Positions 43,847 to 52,871 of a stretch of 64,000 bases of DNA are shown here, in pieces (positions within the stretch are counted from its first letter, which is position 1; every line of letters starts with the position of its first letter). A program made the position numbers and the translations under genes. The stretch comes from an uncultured Clostridia bacterium (lineage in GTDB: Bacteria > Bacillota > Clostridia > Lachnospirales > Anaerotignaceae): contig CAJUJJ010000016.1 of the NCBI GenBank assembly GCA_910586765.1, forward strand, positions 5,274 through 69,273, read 5' to 3'. The notes under the pieces are model-generated. The model was not told where the DNA came from. It saw nothing but the letters and a program-made list of their open reading frames with translations, and did not search any database.

Positions 43847-44555
43847 AATTTAATCCTTCTTTTTCATTTACTTTTTTATCTTTAATAATAATAGTAGTAA
43901 AATATCCTGTATATTCTGGAAATTCTTTTAAAGAAAAATATCTTTTCTCTGTTTTCATACCGCAATTTTCAACCATATAGCAATCAAATTTATTTTCATT
44001 TTGCAAAAGAAATTGCTTTATATTTTGGAATGATTTTCCCACTTTCATTAATACTTTTGTTCCAGATAACGACAAAACACATTCTATATCGTATGAAGCA
44101 GGAATAATATGAAGTAGTTCATCTCCTTCTGTTAAACTAATACCCATTGCAGAGGAAACAGAACAAAAAGAAGGAACACCAGAAATCATTTTAGCTTGTC
44201 CTCCACTTTTCTCTACTATTTTGTGGATATACATATAAGTTGCATAGATAGAAGGGTCACCTAATGTTAAAAATGCCACATCATTATTTTCTAAATATTG
44301 TAAAATAATATCTCCTCCTTCTTTATGATACTTTCTTAGTAATATTTTATCCTTTGTCATAGGCATAAATATTTTAACAATTTCTTTCTGTGTCAATTCA
44401 GGTATAGCTTGTATTACAATATCATAAGCAACAAAATTTCCTGTTCCACTATCTGGTATTGCAATTATATTACATTTCTTAATACATTCTACTGCTTGGT
44501 ATGTTAAAAATTTAGGGTCACCTGCACCAATACCAACACCATACAATATTCCCAT
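43803..44555 (-). CDS. cbiL: Precorrin-2/cobalt-factor-2 C20-methyltransferase
   Basis: A 250-residue SAM-dependent methyltransferase of the tetrapyrrole family that methylates C20 of cobalt-factor II. The GVGIGAGDPKFLTYQAV opening, FLTLGDPSIYATYMY and ISGVPSFCSVSSAMGISL motifs define it. CbiK at 1.3-2.1 kb makes its substrate, so this organism follows the anaerobic route. The last 14 codons lie beyond the usual end and overlap the MATE gene, so they may be a tail gained by stop loss. The rest of the cbi genes are outside the window. Confidence 0.93.
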   Translation of the reverse strand: MGILYGVGIGAGDPKFLTYQAVECIKKCNIIAIPDSGTGNFVAYDIVIQAIPELTQKEIVKIFMPMTKDKILLRKYHKEGGDIILQYLENNDVAFLTLGDPSIYATYMYIHKIVEKSGGQAKMISGVPSFCSVSSAMGISLTEGDELLHIIPASYDIECVLSLSGTKVLMKVGKSFQNIKQFLLQNENKFDCYMVENCGMKTEKRYFSLKEFPEYTGYFTTIIIKDKKVNEKEGLNYDRNTRNKTKRIIY

Positions 44556-44589
44556 ATTACATTTTCTCCTTATATTTTACTAATATTTT

Positions 44590-44628
44590 AATAGCTCCTT
44601 ACTGATTTCCTTCAATAAAGGAGCTATT
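44590..44628. terminator. Hairpin between the reductase gene and cbiL
   Basis: AATAGCTCCTT (44590-44600) and AAGGAGCTATT (44618-44628) form an 11-bp stem. The T-run is poor on both strands, so termination may be partial. Confidence 0.5.
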
Positions 44629-44638
44629 CCTTAATAAA

Positions 44639-45709
44639 TTAATTATATTTTATTTGTATTGTTTCTAAAATATGATTTGCAAAATCTTTCGCCTTTTTAT
44701 TTATACCATCTATTTTTTGTATACTGTTAGGGTCATTTGCTGTTTCTAGCAAAGCAAAACGAGAAGGAAGTATAAATGTTTTATTCATGTTTAAGGCACT
44801 AATTAACTGTTCTGCTACTAAGTCTCCACCACTATAGCCAGATACAATTATACCAAAAATATACTTCTCATAAAATCTAGTTTTGCGAAACAAAGCAGTT
44901 AGACGATTAATAAAGGCACATAAATTTGCACTAACTGCATCATTGTAATTAGGACAAAGTAATATAAGTGCATCACAATCTAATATTGCTGGATAAACTT
45001 CATCAACAATTACTCCACCATAATAGCAATTTGATTTAGAACTAAAGTGCATACACATAGTATAGGGACAACCAGAACAGTCTTGAACACTACCATTTCT
45101 CAATGAAATTTCTTTAATATCACAGTTAGTTAAATGTTGTTTTACCATGTTCCAAAGTTGCGATGTATTAGAAGTTTTAAAATTGCTTGCATGAAGTACT
45201 AATATTTTAGATTGCTTTTTTCTAACAGGCGTAAAAGATAATACTTGTTCTATTAATACTCTTGCAGATTTTTCATAAGCTCCCATATAATCTGTTTCCA
45301 ATATTTTCGCTTGTACATTAAAATTTTGTAGTGAAGCTGTGGCTTCAACAAGAGGTTTTCCAGGAAATGTACAACCAGCTTGATTTGCAGTAAACGCAAA
45401 TTCCCTTGCAATAGATTTCGTAAATAATTCACTTTCTCCATCTACAATAATTCCAGCTACAGAATTCTCTAATAAATTAATATTCATTCTTAATTTCTTC
45501 AAAAAACGAAAATATTCTAAATTTATACCAGAAATCCCTTGAGAAATAGCAAAAAGAATTTTTTTGTTTTGTAAATTTTCAAACTTCTCCTCTTTTGTAA
45601 TTTTTTCATAAGAAATATTTGATAATGCTTTTTCTAAAATTTGTTCTAATCGTTTTGTCTTTTGTTTGTCCTCACAATGAGGTTGTACTAAAATCAATTC
45701 ATTTTTCAT
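44639..45709 (-). CDS. Flavodoxin-like NAD(P)H-dependent FMN reductase, two-domain
   Basis: A 356-residue soluble protein. The C-terminal half (about 165-356) is a flavodoxin-fold NADPH:FMN reductase: KILVLHASNFKTSNTSQLW for the flavin phosphate, a Cys cluster (Cys211, Cys214, Cys219, Cys228), LILLCPNYNDAVSANLCAFI, and GIIVSGYSGGDLV. The N-terminal half looks like a diverged copy of the same fold, with FAISQGISGINLEYFRFLKKL and GIIVDGESELF. ATG 45709 after TTGGAG overlaps the stop of the LDH-like gene by four bases. Substrate unknown. Confidence 0.75.
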   Translation of the reverse strand: MKNELILVQPHCEDKQKTKRLEQILEKALSNISYEKITKEEKFENLQNKKILFAISQGISGINLEYFRFLKKLRMNINLLENSVAGIIVDGESELFTKSIAREFAFTANQAGCTFPGKPLVEATASLQNFNVQAKILETDYMGAYEKSARVLIEQVLSFTPVRKKQSKILVLHASNFKTSNTSQLWNMVKQHLTNCDIKEISLRNGSVQDCSGCPYTMCMHFSSKSNCYYGGVIVDEVYPAILDCDALILLCPNYNDAVSANLCAFINRLTALFRKTRFYEKYIFGIIVSGYSGGDLVAEQLISALNMNKTFILPSRFALLETANDPNSIQKIDGINKKAKDFANHILETIQIKYN

Positions 45710-46893
45710 ATTATATTCTCCAAATTTTGAAATGCTTTTTCTATACGACAATATAGTTGTTCTGGCAAAGGTAAACTTTCTATTTCTAAACCTAATTTTG
45801 TTGTTCTATTTTTACAACCCATATAAACACCACCTAAAAAATTAGAACTATAATGCCATTTTCCTTGTAATGTCAATATAAGAGAAATAGCAGCAGAAGA
45901 AAGTGCTGGTGCAATATAAGGTTTAAATCCTAGTTCTCTTGTTCTAATATTTGCTTCTATAGTAAGCATTGTTAGTTCTTTTGAAAGTTCGTCGTCGTAA
46001 TTTTCAATACTATTTGCAATAATTAAATCTTGTCCATGAGGACCAAATGCTCTACCTTCTTTTAAAAAAGATTGAAAACGTTTATCTTTTTTTGCAAAAT
46101 AAGCCGCTCTTGCATTCATAACACCAAGCCCATAACCTTGTATTTGTTCTGGTAAGAGTCCCTTGCCATCAAATTTACCTTCTTCATCTTCATTACTAGA
46201 TAAAAATGCAGATTTACATAATGGGTCTACTGGGTCAGATATTACAGCAAATAAACCAGAAAATTGTTTTTCTCTTGCTTGTTTTGCAAAATTGTTTACA
46301 ATAGTTTTATTAGCTTCAAACTGTGCCATACGTACATCTTTTATATCTGAGCCAATAGGAGGAATTCCTTTTGAAGCACAAAATACAAACACATCACAGT
46401 CAAATAAATGTTCTTGGTCTATAATTTCTATTTCTGGCAAACAATTATATTCCCAAGGAAATGTTGTCTGGTTCATTTCATATTCCCATCTTTTGCATAC
46501 TGTTTCATTCACATCACAAATGCCAATAGTGTCAATGCAATCTTTTCCAAGAAGTTTTAATCCTATTAGTACAGTACTTCCTACATCACCTAATGCTAAT
46601 ATATGAACTTTTTTCTTTTTTATAAATACTAAATCATTTTCTTCTTTATTCCATTGTTCCAAACTTTTATGAACTATATTAACACAAGTAATACTTTCTT
46701 TTTGAATAAAAGCATCTTTCATTCTTTTAGGTAACTGGTTATATCCGTTATTCATATAATTTGTGCTAAGCCATTTTACACTTTCTTGTGTTAATAACAT
46801 TTCTGGATAGGTTGCTAAAAAACGGCCTTTTGACTTCTGGATATCTCTTTTAACTCCAACAATAATGCTACTTTCTCTTTCTAACCATTCCAT
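45706..46893 (-). CDS. Lactate/malate dehydrogenase-like protein
   Basis: A 395-residue protein with an N-terminal extension of about 95 residues before a Rossmann NAD-binding motif (LALGDVGSTVLIGLKLLG). Further on are DVFVFCASKGIPPIGSDIKDVRMAQFEAN and AVISDPVDPL, which match the LDH/MDH core, and GPHGQDLI, which corresponds to the GEHGDS motif with the catalytic His. The usual substrate Arg positions are less clear, so the substrate may not be lactate. It is coupled to the reductase downstream and lies 22 bases after the giant fusion gene. Confidence 0.75.
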   Translation of the reverse strand: MEWLERESSIIVGVKRDIQKSKGRFLATYPEMLLTQESVKWLSTNYMNNGYNQLPKRMKDAFIQKESITCVNIVHKSLEQWNKEENDLVFIKKKKVHILALGDVGSTVLIGLKLLGKDCIDTIGICDVNETVCKRWEYEMNQTTFPWEYNCLPEIEIIDQEHLFDCDVFVFCASKGIPPIGSDIKDVRMAQFEANKTIVNNFAKQAREKQFSGLFAVISDPVDPLCKSAFLSSNEDEEGKFDGKGLLPEQIQGYGLGVMNARAAYFAKKDKRFQSFLKEGRAFGPHGQDLIIANSIENYDDELSKELTMLTIEANIRTRELGFKPYIAPALSSAAISLILTLQGKWHYSSNFLGGVYMGCKNRTTKLGLEIESLPLPEQLYCRIEKAFQNLENII

Positions 46894-46915
46894 CTATAAC
46901 ACCTCACTTTTTTCA

Positions 46916-49900
46916 TCACTTTATTAATCCACTTAAACGAACCAGTTTTTCAATGTCATTTGCAATATATATAGATGGTGCTAAATGATAATCATAACTC
47001 AAGCATCCTCCTTTATCTGGGCAACTTGGATGAATAATTACTTCACTTAATCGATTTAATGTTAAATTTCTTTCATATTCTTTTTGATATTCTTCTTCTA
47101 ATATAGTCATAATATCTCTCGCATTTTCTAATGCTGTCATAGATAAACGATATATTGCCTCTTTTGTAGCCTCTTTTAAAAATCCTGGCATAACATAAGG
47201 TAATATCAAGTTAATAGAATTTAACAAATTTGCTTTCAATTTTTCTTTTCGTTGTACACTATCTCCTCCAATAAAAGGATAAATAGTAGACTCTACAAAC
47301 CAAGCACGTAAAGAAGGTATAAAATATAAACTTTGTACTTTTCTATTCTGAATATCCATAAGATCTTTTCCCCTACCAGAAAGAACACCAACAATAATAC
47401 GTTCAATTTCTATATTTTCTGCTTTCAATAATGGGTCTAATTCTTTAATACGATATCCTTTATGTAATAAGTCATCTACTAATATAACAGGTCTATGAAA
47501 TGATTTAATTGTCTTTGCCTGATTTTTTAATGGTGAATAGTTAGGATATTCTGTAATCTTAAAATTTTTCAATTCAGAATGATATGTTTTTTCTGTATGA
47601 AGAACTTTTGTTACAGTATTAGGAATTACCATTCCTCTTAAAATTTTACCAAAAGGTACACACATAGCAGAACCTAACTTTCTAACAGGTAGAGGTTCAC
47701 TTGGTACACCATTTGCCTTCGTAATCAATTCTACTAATCTATGGTGCATTATACTAGAATGAAACGACAAAACTAAATTTCCTGGATAAAGTTGAGTCAT
47801 AGCCCTTTGCAATTTATTGTGTGTTTCATCTAATGTATCAAGTACTCTTTCATTTCTATTAAAAGGCTCTTTTATGACAGTTTCCATATTTTGTATAAAC
47901 GCAATAGGATTTTTCATATCTACTACAAATATAGGTCGTTCTGATAATTCTTCATTTAATTGATAAAAACCTTGTTGTTCTAAAACAATATGTACCTTTT
48001 TATTTATAAATCCAATTTCTGGGCTAAATACACAATATGTATAGTCTTTTGCCAGTGCACTTGCCAATGTTTCTGTTAATAAAATTTGTTCTGCATTTCT
48101 AATTTTTGTATTTTTAGAAACATATAGTCCTGTTACAAGGAGAATACGTCCAGAAGTATTTTCTCTAATATGGTTTGCAATTTCCATACTTTTAAATTCT
48201 TGATATAATTTTAATGTTGTTAAAGAGCAGCATATAGATACCCCTACAATTTCTCCATTCATATTACCATCACGAATTACAGCAAAAAGTGCGTCTGGTC
48301 TATCCATAGCAAAACGAATTCCTTCTTGATTTTCATGCTTATAAGAAAACTCAAGCAATTCATTTTTTAAAGAATATGTTAATCTTTCAAACAATTCAAT
48401 TTGTATCGTTTTTGCATGAAGAATTTGTTTATATTGAGGTTCTCTCAAATATAAACTATTTTCATAAATATAATTTTGTGCTACTGGGTCAATTAAAGTA
48501 GAAATATCTCTATTGTCATCTATATTTTCTCTAATCCTAGTAGAACTAATATCTTCTAAATGTACAGGTAATTTCAATTTTAGAATACTTCCTGAAATTT
48601 TACTATCTAAATTACTATCTTCTCCTTCTTTTTGATGTGTTTGACTTTCCCTTAAAAATAAAATATGATTAAATGTTTGTATAGAATGTTCTACTGGTGG
48701 TACTTTATAAGAAGATGCGTTTTCTACTACATCACTACCAGCTACCATATATACTTCTTTTTCTGGAAATAATTCCTTTAGCTGTTTTAAATCATCGGGA
48801 TTAGCAATATTTACTGGAATATTATCAGGAAATAAATATATATTTTCTTCATTTGCTATAGACATTGTTACAATTTCACGACGTATCATATGAGGTTGTG
48901 TTTTTTTAGACCAAGAAAATTCGTCTAACGCTAAATATACAATAAATCCCATATCCCTTATTTCCCTTGCAATTCCCTTATGACCTAATGAGAAAGGGTC
49001 AAATGTTCCTGGAAAAAATGCAACTTTATTAGGCTCTTCAAAATCAAATTTTTTATAAGAAAATAAATAGTCTCCTATAAAACGATATATATAATTCAAA
49101 GAAGCTGCATTATAGAAAAAGGATAATTCAGATATTTCTTTATTTTCAAGTAATGTTGTAATTTTTTTAGCCATCATTTTAAAAACATCTTTTTTCTCTT
49201 TTAATGAAAGTAATGTACTACCAAATAAATATTGTCCTATTACTAAAACAGCCTCTTGACTTACTGTTTCATTATAATTTGCTAAACCACCCAAAATCAT
49301 ACCTAATATAATTTTCTTACGTTCTTCATATTTTTGATTGTTCTCTTGAAAATGTTGTTTATATACACCATAATGTTGTAATATAATGCCTAATGTATCA
49401 AGCGTAAGACAAACAACACGAGCATTTGTACTAATTAAAAGACGTTTTAAATCACTTATAAACTCATCTAGTTCATCTGGATGAAGATAAAGTGCAAATT
49501 CTCCTAAATATTGAGGAATATATTTTGAAAACTCATACTCTCCAATTTCAAGACCTTTCGTTAATTCGATAACAATTTCATTTCTTTGTGCTAATGTCAA
49601 TAGTGGTGCAATTTTTACTAAGGCATTACCTGCGTTATGACGTACAGCTACTCTTTCACTTACCTTTACCAAGTTAGAAAAATGTGTCGCAATTTGTAAA
49701 ACAGACATATCCTTATCTAAATCTACTCTATCTAAAAGCCATTCTATATTTACAGATTTTATTATCCATGGTGTAGCTACTTTTGTATTTTCTAAAAATA
49801 TTTCAGATACTATAGAATTTTCTTCATATATTGTTTTTAAATCACAATATTGAAAACACTCTTTTAAGTCCCAATTTTTTGCTGCTCCATAAATTAAAAA

Positions 49901-51787
49901 TTGTAATGTAAAGTAATTTTTAGAAGGTATCTTTTTTATTATTTCCTGTAAACATATTTCCCATTTAACTTTTTTTACGGTATGTTGTGTTATATATTTT
50001 ATAAAACGTAATGCTGCTGTCCAAATTTCTATAGATGATGTTTTAATAGCTTCTTCTAAAAAATGAAGTAATATATCAATTTCTTCTTCTTTCATTAAAT
50101 CCAAGGGCAATGATAAAAGGGCATCTAACATAATAAATAATGTTGCTTCTTCTCTATTTGTATTTTCATAAAAATTTAATAAGCAGTTTAAATATTTTTT
50201 TCCTTTTTTATCAGAGCATCTATTTAATACAGATTCAAGTAATATTTTTAAAGTATATCCAATCCATCTTTTATGTTTATCTGTTATTTTATGGTCTGGC
50301 TCTATAATTAATCCTAAATACTGTGTTAATAGTTGCTGACTTGTATATTCTCCTAAAGAAATTTTAACATCTTTAGGTAATTCTTTTCTATAGTCTTCAT
50401 CGTAGTTCACAATAATATTTCCCATTAAATTGGCAGCCTGTCTACGAATATCCCCTTCTCTGTGCATCAATAATTCATATAAAAAATTTAATGTCATCGT
50501 TTTTTGTTTTTGTGTCATATATGTAAAATATTCTTCAAATATATTTAAGTAAGCACGGCTATTCTTCCAATTTTTTGCACTTCTAGCTGCTTCTAAAATA
50601 TTACCAAAAGAAACTTCATGGCTTAATCTGTGCATAAGAGAAATATTATGTTCGATTGCCATATACTTTAAAGCTTCAACTGTTTCATCCATACCTAAAA
50701 TAGACTTATCTTTTTGAGTTTTAATTGTTAATTGGTCTGTTGAAAAATCTACATTCACACCAAGACTAATCATATAATTTTCAAAATCTTTCAATTTAGC
50801 ATATACATGACGATATCTATTTTCTTTTGCAGTATCAACATTATCCAACTTATCTAATATTACCTGAAAAGAATCCTCTAAACTAAAAAATCCCATTACT
50901 TCTTTTCCATTTTCCCAACACTTTGTTTTTACCCTAAAGTCTGCATAAATTAATATTAAAGATTCTATTGGTAAATCTTCTAATTCTAAATCCCATGTTG
51001 AATGATTAGCTGCAATATGACCAATAGCAGGTAAAAGATTTATTTTGCACCATAAATCTGTATAATAATAATGTAAATAGGGAATTCTCTTTACTTCTTC
51101 ACCTTTACAACCATACTTTCCAATATCATGACCCGCCGCTGCACCTGAAATTAATCCTAAATCAATAGGTACATTTGTTTTTACAATTTGTCTCGCAGTG
51201 TGCATTGCAATATAATGCACGCCTGCAATATGTGCAAGAGAATCAAAAGGCATAATCTCCTTTCCAATACGCATTAATTCATAAAAATATTGATTTTTTA
51301 TACATTTTCGAAATCTTCTATATTCTTCTGCATAATGGCTTTCTGAAATTTCTTCTTCTGTTGCAAATTGAAAATCTCTTGTTCTTTCAAAAGGTTTTGT
51401 ATCCTTTTCATAATTAAGAAAAACACGTAAAACTTCTAAATAAAAGAAAATTGCTTTTTCATAATAAGGTGTAATTGTCATTTTTACACTGTCTTGAAAA
51501 AGGCCTTTTCTAATATATTGATAAATATACTCCAGCCAATCTTGTTGTAATTTATCTTGACAAAAAGTTTCCATTGTTTTTAAACAAATGTTAAGGACAT
51601 TTTTACAAGTAATTTCTTGTTGTTGAATTACAAACTTAATATTAGCTTTCCAATCATCTTGTTTTAATAAAAGTAACATAGATTTCTTTGTAATACGCAT
51701 TTTACGTAAAAAACGACGGTCAGTTAAACAATCAATTAAATTGTGATATAAATCTTGTATAGATTTTTTTTGCATAAACACACCCAT
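46916..51787 (-). CDS. Giant multidomain protein: HD, HEAT-like repeats, NadD-like nucleotidyltransferase, GNAT-like, PRTase-like
   Basis: A 1,623-residue soluble protein. Residues about 180-290 form an HD domain (His196, GHDIGKYG with His220-Asp221, HIAANHS, Asp283). About 390-910 is an all-helical, HEAT-like repeat region. About 915-1100 is a nucleotidyltransferase with FFPGTFDPFSLGH, MVAGSDVVENAS and DISSTRIREN, as in NadD. About 1110-1290 looks like an acetyltransferase fold (LLVTGLYVSKNTKIRNAEQ). About 1330-1500 has a PRPP-type loop (VILVDDLLHKGYR). The start is uncertain (ATG 51787 or 51775; weak binding sites). The whole frame is intact. It heads a unit with the LDH-like and reductase genes. 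Confidence 0.8.
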   Translation of the reverse strand: MGVFMQKKSIQDLYHNLIDCLTDRRFLRKMRITKKSMLLLLKQDDWKANIKFVIQQQEITCKNVLNICLKTMETFCQDKLQQDWLEYIYQYIRKGLFQDSVKMTITPYYEKAIFFYLEVLRVFLNYEKDTKPFERTRDFQFATEEEISESHYAEEYRRFRKCIKNQYFYELMRIGKEIMPFDSLAHIAGVHYIAMHTARQIVKTNVPIDLGLISGAAAGHDIGKYGCKGEEVKRIPYLHYYYTDLWCKINLLPAIGHIAANHSTWDLELEDLPIESLILIYADFRVKTKCWENGKEVMGFFSLEDSFQVILDKLDNVDTAKENRYRHVYAKLKDFENYMISLGVNVDFSTDQLTIKTQKDKSILGMDETVEALKYMAIEHNISLMHRLSHEVSFGNILEAARSAKNWKNSRAYLNIFEEYFTYMTQKQKTMTLNFLYELLMHREGDIRRQAANLMGNIIVNYDEDYRKELPKDVKISLGEYTSQQLLTQYLGLIIEPDHKITDKHKRWIGYTLKILLESVLNRCSDKKGKKYLNCLLNFYENTNREEATLFIMLDALLSLPLDLMKEEEIDILLHFLEEAIKTSSIEIWTAALRFIKYITQHTVKKVKWEICLQEIIKKIPSKNYFTLQFLIYGAAKNWDLKECFQYCDLKTIYEENSIVSEIFLENTKVATPWIIKSVNIEWLLDRVDLDKDMSVLQIATHFSNLVKVSERVAVRHNAGNALVKIAPLLTLAQRNEIVIELTKGLEIGEYEFSKYIPQYLGEFALYLHPDELDEFISDLKRLLISTNARVVCLTLDTLGIILQHYGVYKQHFQENNQKYEERKKIILGMILGGLANYNETVSQEAVLVIGQYLFGSTLLSLKEKKDVFKMMAKKITTLLENKEISELSFFYNAASLNYIYRFIGDYLFSYKKFDFEEPNKVAFFPGTFDPFSLGHKGIAREIRDMGFIVYLALDEFSWSKKTQPHMIRREIVTMSIANEENIYLFPDNIPVNIANPDDLKQLKELFPEKEVYMVAGSDVVENASSYKVPPVEHSIQTFNHILFLRESQTHQKEGEDSNLDSKISGSILKLKLPVHLEDISSTRIRENIDDNRDISTLIDPVAQNYIYENSLYLREPQYKQILHAKTIQIELFERLTYSLKNELLEFSYKHENQEGIRFAMDRPDALFAVIRDGNMNGEIVGVSICCSLTTLKLYQEFKSMEIANHIRENTSGRILLVTGLYVSKNTKIRNAEQILLTETLASALAKDYTYCVFSPEIGFINKKVHIVLEQQGFYQLNEELSERPIFVVDMKNPIAFIQNMETVIKEPFNRNERVLDTLDETHNKLQRAMTQLYPGNLVLSFHSSIMHHRLVELITKANGVPSEPLPVRKLGSAMCVPFGKILRGMVIPNTVTKVLHTEKTYHSELKNFKITEYPNYSPLKNQAKTIKSFHRPVILVDDLLHKGYRIKELDPLLKAENIEIERIIVGVLSGRGKDLMDIQNRKVQSLYFIPSLRAWFVESTIYPFIGGDSVQRKEKLKANLLNSINLILPYVMPGFLKEATKEAIYRLSMTALENARDIMTILEEEYQKEYERNLTLNRLSEVIIHPSCPDKGGCLSYDYHLAPSIYIANDIEKLVRLSGLIK

Positions 51788-51820
51788 TTCTACTATTTTT
51801 TTAATAATATAATTATCATT

Positions 51821-51849
51821 ATTATAGTGCTTTTTCCATAAAACATAAA
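51821..51849 (-). promoter_or_regulatory. Possible promoter of the giant fusion operon
   Basis: Minus-strand TTTATG (51849-51844), 17 bases, TATAAT (51826-51821). The -35 box is weak. Confidence 0.4.
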
Positions 51850-51873
51850 CTATTTTTTACAAAAATATGTAAA

Positions 51874-51904
51874 AAAAGAATCAATATTAATAATTGACCC
51901 TTTT
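51874..51904 (-). terminator. Terminator of the carbonic anhydrase gene
   Basis: On the minus strand AAAAGGGTCAAT pairs with ATTGATTCTTTT (two G-U pairs) and runs into a T tract. Confidence 0.75.
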
Positions 51905-51914
51905 CTAAAATAAA

Positions 51915-52466
51915 TTATTCAATAGAACGTAATTCTCCTGTTTTAGGACTCATAATAAATCCATAGACTTCCACGCCGTTATGAATAAGAGGATGGTTTT
52001 TAATAATTTCTAATGTAGAACGTACAGATTTTTCTACACTATGAAATCCAGTTAACCATTGTTCTACGTTTTTATGAGTTTCATCAATATATTGTATATT
52101 TTCTACAGAAATACCACATTGTATCATCTTTTGTATTACCTTTTTGCCATCTAAAAGTTGACCACCACAATCATCATGTCCTATTACTATAATAGTATCA
52201 ACATCTAATTCATATACAGCTACAATTAAACTAAACATAGCACTTCCATAAGGGTGCATTATTTGACCACCAGCGTTTTTAATAAGTTTCACATCTCCGT
52301 TTTTTAAACCTAGAGCAGCTGGTAAAAGTTCTGTCATTCTAGTATCCATACAAGCTAATATTGCAATTTTTCTATCTGGATATTTTGTTGTTTCATATTT
52401 TTTATACATTTCATGTTCTACAAAAATACGATTATATTCTAACATTTTTTTTAAACCATTATTCAT
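51915..52466 (-). CDS. Beta-carbonic anhydrase
   Basis: A 183-residue zinc enzyme that interconverts CO2 and bicarbonate. The zinc and switch residues are all visible: Cys39, Asp41 and Arg43 (CMDTR) and His97 with Cys100 (GHDDCG). It is of the short, MTELLP-containing type often found in Firmicutes. Bicarbonate is the substrate of pyruvate and acetyl-CoA carboxylases, both encoded in this window, but they are not adjacent. ATG after AAAGGTGGTGATAAAAG. Confidence 0.93.
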   Translation of the reverse strand: MNNGLKKMLEYNRIFVEHEMYKKYETTKYPDRKIAILACMDTRMTELLPAALGLKNGDVKLIKNAGGQIMHPYGSAMFSLIVAVYELDVDTIIVIGHDDCGGQLLDGKKVIQKMIQCGISVENIQYIDETHKNVEQWLTGFHSVEKSVRSTLEIIKNHPLIHNGVEVYGFIMSPKTGELRSIE

Positions 52467-52489
52467 CTTTTATCACCACCTTTACTTTA

Positions 52490-52744
52490 TTAACATAGAT
52501 AGTCATACCAGTCCCAGTCTATATCCATAATAAAAGGAATTGTTTCTTCTTTTGGAAGTTCTATTAAATTGAATTCTATTTTAAAATCATGATAACGTTC
52601 ATTTTCAATAACAGCAATACCCGTTATAATATAGTGTGTTCCCTCTCCTTCTATAAATTCTCCTTCCAATACAAAATCATCTTCTTCAATATATATTTTA
52701 TTTATTTCTTTCTGTATTTGTTCTTGTGTAAAATATTCTTTCAA
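52490..52744 (-). CDS. Small acidic protein of unknown function
   Basis: An 84-residue acidic protein, not recognised. It has a helical start (YFTQEQIQKEINKIYIEED), then three or four predicted strands (DFVLEGEFIEG, HYIITGIAVIENE, DFKIEFNLIELP) and an aromatic, acidic end (DIDWDWYDYLC). No signal peptide or membrane helix. It begins at TTG 52744, eight bases after a good AAAGGAGG, so translation is likely. It lies 23 bases before the carbonic anhydrase and is probably co-transcribed with it. Confidence 0.65.
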   Translation of the reverse strand: MKEYFTQEQIQKEINKIYIEEDDFVLEGEFIEGEGTHYIITGIAVIENERYHDFKIEFNLIELPKEETIPFIMDIDWDWYDYLC

Positions 52745-52809
52745 AAATATAACCTCCTTTTTTTAATTTTATCATTTCCTTTTAATTTATTCAATACTAT
52801 TTGAAAAGG

Positions 52810-52838
52810 TTGTATCTCTAAAAAAAAGGTGCTATACT
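52810..52838 (+). promoter_or_regulatory. Promoter of the exonuclease gene
   Basis: TTGTAT (52810-52815), 17 bases, TATACT (52833-52838) with an extended TG before the -10; about 34 bases before the ATG. Confidence 0.5.
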
Positions 52839-52871
52839 AATAAAATAAATACTAATAAAGGAGCATTTTCT

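Noticed and set aside
46916..51787. Sequencing or assembly artefact joining several genes into one frame
   Set aside because: The frame is open for 4.9 kb with steady codon use and no internal ribosome binding site or hairpin at domain borders. A true fusion is the simpler reading.
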